This document shows, piece after piece, positions 15,656-20,805 of a stretch of DNA of 20,805 nucleotides. The first letter of the stretch is position 1, and every line of letters begins with the position of its first letter. This DNA is from a virus. Where the stretch lies: positions 1 through 20,805 of the IMG/VR virus record IMGVR_UViG_3300031227_000536; one strand, 5' to 3'. A program made the position numbers and the translations under genes. The notes below the pieces were generated by a model. It searched no databases and had not been told where the DNA came from. It worked only from the letters and a program-made list of their open reading frames with translations.

Positions 15656-16191
15656 CCGAATATGAAATATTAATCAATCCCCGTAAAGCTACTGAGATAA
15701 ATATTTCACAGGATAGTAAGAACAGCGAAGACATTTCAATTTCACAATCCAAACAACAGTCATACCAAAATGCAGAATTAACGGTAATTGATAAAAACAA
15801 AACGTTCTATAGCGACGTAACTATTGGTAGTGGAGTCGAGATAACTATTGATGATTCTTTAGAATTTGAGGGTTTTGTTTCCAATAAGCGTACGGTATTT
15901 GCCGGTGGCGCTATATTAAACTTACAGTGTACTGGACGAACGTTTGAATTAGAACGCTATACAACAGCAGAAACGCATTCGTATAATGCCGTTACAACTG
16001 CAGCAATTGCATATGATTTAATTAGTACTTATACGGCAGTAGGAGACTTTGACTATACTAACATCAATACATCGGATGGTGCAACTGTCCAAACAATTAC
16101 GTTTGATGCTGAAACTTTAGGCGTATGTTTCCAGCGTCTTATAGAATTTGACGGTTTTAACTTTTACGTAGGAAACAGGCGGAGAGTCTAA
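15652..16191 (+). CDS. Baseplate hub / tail-tip protein, N-terminal half (apparently split gene)
   Basis: The 179 residues correspond to the first part of a hub protein of the gp27/late-control-D/Tal class. A first beta domain has ISQSKQQSYQNAELTVIDKN and IDDSLEFEGFVSNKRTVFAG. It continues with LNLQCTGRTFELERYTTAE and TAAIAYDLISTYTAVGDFDYTNI, and ends TLGVCFQRLIEFDGFNFYVGNRRRV. That last strand pair is normally followed directly by the next hub strand. Here it stops at TAA, overlapping the ATG of the next gene in TAATG. The missing C-terminal half is present 1 kb downstream, after an inserted module. The start overlaps the tape measure stop as ATGA. Confidence 0.6.
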   Translation: MTEYEILINPRKATEINISQDSKNSEDISISQSKQQSYQNAELTVIDKNKTFYSDVTIGSGVEITIDDSLEFEGFVSNKRTVFAGGAILNLQCTGRTFELERYTTAETHSYNAVTTAAIAYDLISTYTAVGDFDYTNINTSDGATVQTITFDAETLGVCFQRLIEFDGFNFYVGNRRRV

Positions 16192-17666
16192 TGGGAGAAA
16201 CTACATATTATTTTAATAGCCATATTTATGATATTTGGACAAATAATCCCGGTTATATGGTTGATGGAAGTGAAGTAAATAATGCAGCCACTGCAATAAA
16301 CGGAGATATAAATCGTCTTACTGCAAATAGTTACGATGGGTATACTGATTACGGCACTATTTCTAAAGTTGAGATACGTTGTAAAGCTATGTATGCTAAT
16401 TCAGGTTCAAATAATTGTTATGTTCAGCTAGTTCCTATATTTGGTCCTGTATTAAAAGGGGATACGCATAGTTATCAATTGCCTCTGTCAACATTAGCAT
16501 GGAGTAGCTGGTATGACATTACATCTGATACAAATGCGCCTAATTCGTGGGCATGGACAGACATAGATGCATTAAATGCGAATGTGGTTTTTAGTAAAAC
16601 TGCACCTGATACATATGCAGCTTACTGTTCTAAAGTTGAAATACGGGTTACCTATACGGGTCCTACAACTGTAACATTTTACTTTAACAATTATGCACAA
16701 GTAGCTTGGACTGCTCCTCAAAACATGATGGATAATAGTACAAGTACTTGGGGAAATGCTACTGGTGATAGCAAAGCCCATACATTTGATGACATTTCAG
16801 CTGCCTCTAAACCGGGAGCGATAACAAAAGTCTATGTACGTTGGAGTCGTAGAGGAAGTTCAAATGGAAGTTCCACCAATAAAATAGCCGGCCAAATGAG
16901 ATTTACTAATGGAGATGGGGCATTTATATGGGACCAATCGTTTACAGCAAACGCGGCATGGTCTAGTTGGACAGAAATAACATCCGACACAAATGCGCCT
17001 AGCCCATGGACATGGACAGATTTAGATAATTTATCAATAACATTATCAACTTATGATGTTGATGGGAATAAAACTTTTTATATATCCAGTGCGGAAGTTA
17101 AAGTAGAGTATGGAATATTGGATACTTTAGAGGAATCCGTTACATTCACAGACAGCATAGCTTTTATTACGGGCATGCCTATATATTATTATGAACCATC
17201 TACAACATCACAATTTACAATATCGTCTCCAGACATACTTGAGTTTAGTGGCTTGGAAGAAGACGATTCTTTAATACGCAATTACATAATTGTCTTAGGA
17301 ACGGGAGTTCGTGCGACAACAAGCGACAGTACCTCAATTTCAACATACGGACGTTATACGTATCGTTATAAAAACGAGGATATAACAGACTCAACCGATG
17401 CAGCAACTATCGCAGGGCAGATTTTAACAAATTATAAGAATTCAAAAAGTAAAGGTTCATTTAAAATTAAAGGAAAGACTGGCGTAACTACAAGACAACA
17501 ATTTACATTAAAGATGCCAGAATTAGGACTTACAAGTGAGGAATACGAAATTGTTCAGTATAATCACAGTATCACGGGTAGTGGATTTTACACTACTATC
17601 TATTTCGGGGAAGCACCATGGGATATCACCAGAGAGGTTACAAATCTATTGAGGACGGTATACTAA
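16191..17666 (+). CDS. Inserted double beta-sandwich module fused to hub C-terminal half
   Basis: Residues 1-310 of this 491-residue protein are two copies of one domain, each with Y(Y)FN at the start, a MVDGS/MMDNSTSTW segment, I(S/T)KV strands and a strongly conserved tail: AWSSWYDITSDTNAP in copy 1, AWSSWTEITSDTNAP in copy 2, each followed by (W/P)..W(A/T)WTD. A VTFTD linker (about 311-327) leads to the hub C-terminal half from about residue 329: YYYEPSTTSQFTISSPDILEFSGLEEDDSLIRNYIIVLG, then AATIAGQILTNYKNSKSKGSFKIKGKTG and a final EEYEIVQYNHSITGSG strand set. The last two segments have the 'r A..il..y......g...i.G' and 'y.v..v.h.i' form of hub proteins. The domain type looks like a carbohydrate- or surface-binding jelly roll, which is inference. 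Translation is coupled to the preceding gene through TAATG. Confidence 0.6.
   Translation: MGETTYYFNSHIYDIWTNNPGYMVDGSEVNNAATAINGDINRLTANSYDGYTDYGTISKVEIRCKAMYANSGSNNCYVQLVPIFGPVLKGDTHSYQLPLSTLAWSSWYDITSDTNAPNSWAWTDIDALNANVVFSKTAPDTYAAYCSKVEIRVTYTGPTTVTFYFNNYAQVAWTAPQNMMDNSTSTWGNATGDSKAHTFDDISAASKPGAITKVYVRWSRRGSSNGSSTNKIAGQMRFTNGDGAFIWDQSFTANAAWSSWTEITSDTNAPSPWTWTDLDNLSITLSTYDVDGNKTFYISSAEVKVEYGILDTLEESVTFTDSIAFITGMPIYYYEPSTTSQFTISSPDILEFSGLEEDDSLIRNYIIVLGTGVRATTSDSTSISTYGRYTYRYKNEDITDSTDAATIAGQILTNYKNSKSKGSFKIKGKTGVTTRQQFTLKMPELGLTSEEYEIVQYNHSITGSGFYTTIYFGEAPWDITREVTNLLRTVY
16197..16660 (+). repeat. Tail-tip beta module, copy 1
   Basis: This is the first copy of a protein-level repeat recurring at 16661-17112 and 18013-18471. 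The diagnostic segment is W.SWYDITSDTNAPNSWAW, followed by a strand ending VEIRVTY. The DNA copies are diverged, so this is an old duplication rather than a recent exact repeat. Confidence 0.65.
16661..17112 (+). repeat. Tail-tip beta module, copy 2
   Basis: The second copy keeps YFNNYAQVAW near the start, MMDNSTSTW, ITKVYVRWS, and W.SWTEITSDTNAPSPWTW, and ends in VEVKVEYG-like strands (SSAEVKVEYG). It shares most of the ~30-base stretch around the DTNAP codons with copy 1 at the DNA level. Confidence 0.65.
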
Positions 17667-17667
17667 A

Positions 17668-17997
17668 TTGACAACCATTACGATTGACTCGACGATTTAC
17701 CGTGAGGGCATTGAACATTCAGTTGAATTGGAAATACCGGATATTGATAGTTCGGATAAAACAACTCTAGTATCAGCATTGCAAAATGCAGGACGCATGG
17801 GGGTTATCAATTCTCCATTAGCAGATATTCAACATTATGATACGACTACGGATGATTCAAATACCGTCACATTTGTACTAAGTAATTACCCAGACGCTAT
17901 TTCTTCGTCGGTTACATTAATAATTGAAAGTTATTCCGTTGAGATTACTAGTCCTACACCATCATATACATTCCGAATAAGGGGGTTTAGCGAATAG
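17668..17997 (+). CDS. Small tail-tip protein, paralogue of the next gene's C-terminal domain
   Basis: The start is the TTG at 17668, one base after the previous stop, with GAGG 13 bases upstream. The 109-residue beta-rich product aligns over nearly its full length with the last 105 residues of the next gene: SSDKTTLVSALQNAGR against SSAQKTIFDSALKYAGR, P..D...YD.TT, NTV.F, N.P..I, LII...S.EI and Y...I.G. It probably forms a ring or wing component of the tail tip. I do not recognise a named family. It is the plain, module-free version of that domain. Confidence 0.55.
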   Translation: MTTITIDSTIYREGIEHSVELEIPDIDSSDKTTLVSALQNAGRMGVINSPLADIQHYDTTTDDSNTVTFVLSNYPDAISSSVTLIIESYSVEITSPTPSYTFRIRGFSE

Positions 17998-18918
17998 ATG
18001 GCAGAGCATGAAGAAACATATTATTTTAACAGTTGGGGTGCAGCATCAGATGCAGAATGGACAGATGATGCGAATGCCGTTGATGGCAGTACCTCTACAT
18101 GGGCACAATGCAGTACGGGAAATAAGTTCGCTTATTATGATGGAAATAGTTGTACAACAACTCAATTAGGGCTTATCACAAAAGTCGAATTCAGGGGTTC
18201 AGGAAAAGTTAGCAACGCTGGATGCAGCTGGTGTCAAGTTGAGCATAGTCTTAGATATGGTGTAAGTTGGTTAGTCGGCAATGCTGATATTGCAACTACA
18301 ACCGCAGCTTGGTCAGCTTGGGCAGACGTAACGGATGATGCAAATGCACCCGCATCTTGGACATTTGCAGGAATATCTACTAGCATGTCAGGAGCTATTA
18401 CGTGTAATCAGTCTACTGCTGGTTGCGGGACAGTATATTCTGGACGGTGTGAGTTGAAAGTCACGTGGCGTGACCCAATGGCGCTTTACTCTACTAGTGA
18501 TGAAACAGTACTATGCACAGATGTCATTAAAGTGCCATCCACCACAAAACAAACTGAGACTGTCACATTTACTGATACAGTTTCAGAAATACAAATCTAT
18601 CTAGTTCGGGTACTCAGTTACTTGGAAGACGTAAGTCACCATTTCCAATTATCGTTGAAAGTCAGCTCGGCACAAAAGACTATATTTGATTCAGCACTAA
18701 AGTATGCTGGACGTCTTTCAACATTCTCAAAACCATTTGGTGATACAGAAACATATGACGGAACAACGCAACAGCTTAACACCGTTGGTTTCGATATAAT
18801 TAATTGTCCATCTGGGATTACCAATCCATTAATATTAGTTATTGACAATTGTTCATCTGAAATTGTCACTGGCTCAAGATTTTACCTATATTCAATTTCA
18901 GGGTATAAATATGTTTAA
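17998..18918 (+). CDS. Tail-tip protein with beta module and VTFTD linkers fused to a paralogous small-tip domain
   Basis: This 306-residue protein begins immediately after the previous stop (TAGATG). Residues 5-158 are the third copy of the beta module (EETYYFNSW, DGSTSTWAQ, ITKVEFRG, WSAWADVTDDANAPASW). Residues about 160-198 form a linker with two DETVLCTD/TETVTFTD units. The last ~105 residues are the paralogue of the 109-residue protein just upstream. The same module-plus-linker arrangement precedes the hub C-terminal half, so the module seems to move as a unit. The likely location is the tail tip, with the module exposed, perhaps in host-surface recognition, which is inference. Confidence 0.55.
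   Translation: MAEHEETYYFNSWGAASDAEWTDDANAVDGSTSTWAQCSTGNKFAYYDGNSCTTTQLGLITKVEFRGSGKVSNAGCSWCQVEHSLRYGVSWLVGNADIATTTAAWSAWADVTDDANAPASWTFAGISTSMSGAITCNQSTAGCGTVYSGRCELKVTWRDPMALYSTSDETVLCTDVIKVPSTTKQTETVTFTDTVSEIQIYLVRVLSYLEDVSHHFQLSLKVSSAQKTIFDSALKYAGRLSTFSKPFGDTETYDGTTQQLNTVGFDIINCPSGITNPLILVIDNCSSEIVTGSRFYLYSISGYKYV
18013..18471 (+). repeat. Tail-tip beta module, copy 3
   Basis: This copy recurs with the features YYFNSW, a DGSTSTW segment, ITKVEFR, W.AW.DVTDDANAP.SW and a final CELKVTW strand. It is more cysteine-rich than copies 1 and 2. Confidence 0.6.
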
Positions 18919-18945
18919 ATGTGAAAAAATAAGAGGTGGTACGTT

Positions 18946-19116
18946 ATGGTAATGAAATGTGTATGTACACACGGAAATAAAGAACAAGCTGTACTAGCTG
19001 CTGAGTCCCTCGAAAAGATTGGTTGTGAAACAGAAGTGTTTAAGACCAGTGTTGGTACATGGGGAGTTATGTCAGATGGAAAGCTTGCCACACGTACTGT
19101 AATGGAGAAGTTTTAA
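18946..19116 (+). CDS. Small protein, 56 residues, unknown
   Basis: The ATG at 18946 follows GAGGTGGT at good spacing. The product reads MVMKCVCTHGNKEQAVLAAESLEKIG and ends GVMSDGKLATRTVMEKF. It has a CxC pair near the start, a central amphipathic helix and a GTWG turn. No domain is recognised. Its stop overlaps no gene but lies one base before the next ATG, so the pair is likely co-translated. It is too short for firm function. Confidence 0.6.
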   Translation: MVMKCVCTHGNKEQAVLAAESLEKIGCETEVFKTSVGTWGVMSDGKLATRTVMEKF

Positions 19117-19117
19117 A

Positions 19118-19606
19118 ATGCCATCAGTTATTGATGTATTGAAAAACGGAACACAAAAAGACGCAATTGAGATGTCCGGTAACGTCAACTTTGTTCACTA
19201 CGACGGAGAAGGAAACGTTCTCGGGGAATATGACGGACACAATGTTGTTGTACTCGGCGGACTTCAAAACATGGCTAACTTACTTCTAACTGACGTAGGT
19301 GGAGTTGCTTTTGATTATATTGCAATCGGAACTTCAAATACAGCAGCTGCTACTACAGATACCGCATTAATCGGGGAGGATAGTAGAAGTGCTGGTGCAG
19401 GTACGGTAACATCAACTACACTGTCTGAAGATACTGCTCAGTTACAGGTAACATTTGCAATCACAGGTGCAGATGTAGCGATAGAGGAATCTGGAGTATT
19501 TGCATCCGCTTCAGCCGGGATAATGCTATGTCGTAAAACATTCAGCGATATAAACGTCTCAACAGGAGATTCTTTGCAGGTTACGTGGAAGGTAAAATTC
19601 GCTTAA
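19118..19606 (+). CDS. Tail fibre/collar-like virion protein
   Basis: This 162-residue beta-rich protein has a pattern I recall from many phage tail-associated proteins. It contains GGLQNMANLLLTD near residue 50, the FDYIAIGTSNTAA strand, a TDTALIGEDSR segment, and a final EESGVFASASAGIMLCRKTFSDINVSTGDSLQVTWKVKF, where '(E/T)xAGIFnA...mLaRKtF....v..GDslqvtW' is the signature. GGAG precedes the ATG. Such proteins are usually listed as structural or fibre-associated. The position among tail-tip genes supports that, but the exact location in the virion is not shown. Confidence 0.62.
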   Translation: MPSVIDVLKNGTQKDAIEMSGNVNFVHYDGEGNVLGEYDGHNVVVLGGLQNMANLLLTDVGGVAFDYIAIGTSNTAAATTDTALIGEDSRSAGAGTVTSTTLSEDTAQLQVTFAITGADVAIEESGVFASASAGIMLCRKTFSDINVSTGDSLQVTWKVKFA

Positions 19607-19624
19607 ATGTTGCAATTGTAACAT
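19607..19624. terminator. Near-palindrome after fibre-like gene, possible hairpin
   Basis: Directly after the stop codon the 18 bases ATGTTGCAATTGTAACAT are symmetric except for one pair. The RNA can fold into a 7-bp stem with an AATT loop. No T-run follows, so it is a weak terminator candidate, or a boundary left by insertion of the HNH gene. Confidence 0.3.
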
Positions 19625-19639
19625 GGAAGTTAATTTAAT

Positions 19640-20122
19640 ATGACTAGTGGAATTCCTTTAGATGGTTCTCGTAATTCAAGTTGGTTTGCAATAGACCATG
19701 CTGTTCCAATAAAATGGAAAGAGAAAATAGGAAATTCACCATATCATAAATCTAAACGTTCTGAATTGTCTAATACTCGACGTTCAATAGCATTAAAAGG
19801 AAAAAAGAAACTTCCTGAACATATTGCTAAACTGTCAGGACCGAACCACTGGAATTGGAAAGGAGGCATATCAGGACTTCCTGAAAATTCCCGACGAACA
19901 ACAGAATACGATGAATGGCGTCTAGCTGTGTATAAGAAAGACCATTATACCTGTCAAGATTGTGGGCATCGATTTAATGGCATTGTTGCGCATCATATTA
20001 AATCTTTCGCCGGCTTTCCTGAGCTTAGGTATAATGTTGAGAATGGTATAACTTTATGTCGTTCTTGTCATTTGAAAAGACACAGCGAAATTGGGTATGC
20101 AACTAAGTTCAAAAAAGTGTAG
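19640..20122 (+). CDS. HNH endonuclease (free-standing, homing-type)
   Basis: This 160-residue protein has a short N-terminal DNA-binding-like segment (SRNSSWFAIDHAVPIKW, then IGNSPYHKSKRS) and a KGKKKLPEHIAKLSGPNHWNWKGGISG stretch of the type seen in NUMOD3-like regions of homing enzymes. The C-terminal HNH domain has CQDCG (about 114-118), AHHIKSF (the first H), ENGITLC and CHLKRH, so the metal-binding cysteine pairs and the catalytic His/Asn/His are present. Such genes spread by cutting DNA at their insertion site and usually have no virion role. It interrupts a structural block between fibre-like and membrane-anchored genes. The call is solid; the recognition site is unknown. Confidence 0.88.
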   Translation: MTSGIPLDGSRNSSWFAIDHAVPIKWKEKIGNSPYHKSKRSELSNTRRSIALKGKKKLPEHIAKLSGPNHWNWKGGISGLPENSRRTTEYDEWRLAVYKKDHYTCQDCGHRFNGIVAHHIKSFAGFPELRYNVENGITLCRSCHLKRHSEIGYATKFKKV

Positions 20123-20182
20123 TTGCTAGTCACTCATCTCAATCCTTTACGTATGAATGTTAATTCTTATACTGGAAACACA

Positions 20183-20286
20183 TTAGGACGTTTCTAAGCA
20201 TTTCTTAATGGGACCCTATGGTTACTATGAGAAATATATTCAAGTGCCTCTAGCGACGTCCTAACGCGTTCCTAAAGCATATACAC
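20183..20286. promoter_or_regulatory. Intergenic element B: inverted repeat, GGGACCC core and TCCTAA repeats, resembling element A
   Basis: The 190-base gap (20123-20312) is otherwise featureless. It contains TTAGGACG (20183-20190) and its exact inverted copy CGTCCTAA (20257-20264), 66 bases apart. Between them are CTAAGC (20194-20199) and a TAATGGGACCCTAT core. After them are TTCCTAAAGC and TATACAC (20280-20286), 27 bases before the next ATG. The CTAAGC, TTAATGGGACCCT, TCCTA and TATACAC pieces recur in the same order in the gap at 952-1065. A control element or structured RNA is likely, but the function is not shown. Confidence 0.5.
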
Positions 20287-20312
20287 AATAAATTATAGAC
20301 GGGAAAGAACAT

Positions 20313-20805
20313 ATGATGATTTTACTTATTTTATTATTGATTATTTTAGGTATTGGCATTGCGTCATACATTTATAGAGATGGCATTGCCAGTTGGATTA
20401 AAAAGAATAAGAAAAAAGTAATCGGTGGCATTGTAGCGGTGTCTATGGCATCTGCGGGTGTTATGTTGATACCTGTTGGCGACCAACCCGATTCGCCTTC
20501 TTGGGTCATAGATGGTAATACTGTTTATGTAAATGATAGTTTTATATTTGCATCTGCTACACCACATACCATTACTGGTAATACACTTGTAGAATTTAAT
20601 TTCCGTTCTAAAGTGTTCACTGGTGATGTTGATTTCGTTTGGGGTTTTGATGTACCAGATGTGAAACCAAAAAGTGTAGATATATGGCGTAACTATACTC
20701 ATTATTATACAGCAAATCATATTGTTGAAAAATATGGTAATAGAATTATTGAAAACGTAACTAGTTATACTAACCTTGGTATTGAAAACTATGATAATTA
20801 TACTG
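20313..20805 (+). CDS. Membrane-anchored protein with two hydrophobic segments, 3' truncated by window edge
   Basis: The frame opens at ATG 20313 (a second ATG follows at 20316) and runs to the window edge without a stop, 164 residues visible. The first 20 residues are hydrophobic (MMILLILLLIILGIGIASYI). A Lys-rich stretch (KKNKKK) then precedes a second hydrophobic segment (VIGGIVAVSMASAGVMLIPV). From residue 55 on the chain is polar and beta-rich, with YVNDSF and several NxT/NxS sites (NDS, NYT, NVT), suggesting an external domain. GGGAAAG precedes the start. Composition and layout look like a viral surface or membrane-fusion-type protein, and I recall similar layouts in archaeal virus genomes, but no family is claimed. 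Confidence 0.6.
   Translation, partial: MMILLILLLIILGIGIASYIYRDGIASWIKKNKKKVIGGIVAVSMASAGVMLIPVGDQPDSPSWVIDGNTVYVNDSFIFASATPHTITGNTLVEFNFRSKVFTGDVDFVWGFDVPDVKPKSVDIWRNYTHYYTANHIVEKYGNRIIENVTSYTNLGIENYDNYT

Noticed and set aside
16161-16191. Possible -1 frameshift joining the hub N-terminal half to the next gene
   Set aside because: The second frame is -1 relative to the first and is open only from 16161. I found no X XXY YYZ heptamer in register in these 30 bases. TAATG reinitiation explains the junction more simply.
20364-20720. Minus-strand frame opposite the last gene
   Set aside because: The plus strand encodes a clear hydrophobic N terminus and ectodomain. The minus frame is rich in Ile/His/Tyr/Arg with no coherent fold or ribosome site.
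1-20805. CRISPR array, tRNA, rRNA, diversity-generating retroelement, insertion sequence
   Set aside because: I saw no regularly spaced direct repeats, cloverleaf-like segment, reverse transcriptase, template/variable repeat pair or transposase.

Overview
This window is a contiguous, plus-strand-only block of virion structure genes from a tailed double-stranded DNA virus (Caudoviricetes-type, HK97-fold capsid) or an integrated provirus. It is AT-rich and tightly packed, with stop/start overlaps, mostly recognisable Shine-Dalgarno sites and occasional TTG starts. A tail tube, tail chaperones and a long tape measure with no sheath gene between them argue for a siphovirus (long, flexible, non-contractile tail). 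The host cannot be fixed from the sequence. TATA-like, T-rich upstream stretches and the double-membrane-segment, NxT-containing last gene would fit an archaeal virus, but the strong Shine-Dalgarno sites fit an anaerobic bacterium as well. No terminase, replication, lysis or integration gene is in view.

Layout. Positions 1-951 hold the C-terminal part of the portal. An intergenic element with inverted repeats (960-1033) is followed by the SPP1-gp7/Mu-F type minor head protein (1066-1608). A run of virion-associated beta-rich proteins and small unknowns (1665-5343) follows, and it includes a stand-alone protein that looks like a second prohead protease (2232-2744). The main prohead protease, fused to a coiled-coil scaffold, is at 5324-6841. 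Three tandem paralogous decoration-type proteins (6843-8181) come next, then the major capsid protein (8278-9225). The neck follows: a small unknown, a head-tail connector, an HK97-gp10-like protein and a probable tail terminator (9258-10809). Then come the tail tube (10850-11761) and a hairpin.

The tail assembly chaperone gene has two overlapping frames and a perfect A_AAT_TTT slippery heptamer at 12150-12156, so a -1 frameshift product is predicted. The tape measure (12464-15655) is followed by baseplate/tail-tip genes (15652-18918). Here the hub protein appears split in two by an inserted tandem beta-sandwich module. A third copy of that module sits at the front of a neighbouring tail-tip protein whose C-terminal domain is paralogous to the small gene just before it. 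After these come a 56-residue small gene, a fibre/collar-like protein, a stand-alone HNH endonuclease, a second intergenic element resembling the first, and the start of a membrane-anchored protein that runs off the right edge.

The genes form one morphogenesis programme: portal and minor head protein nucleate the shell, protease-scaffold and capsid protein build the prohead, decorations stabilise it, neck proteins close it, and the tube, chaperones and tape measure build the tail on the tip complex. The most interesting points are the mobile tail-tip module (16191-18918), the predicted frameshift, the two protease-like genes and the paired intergenic elements at both ends.
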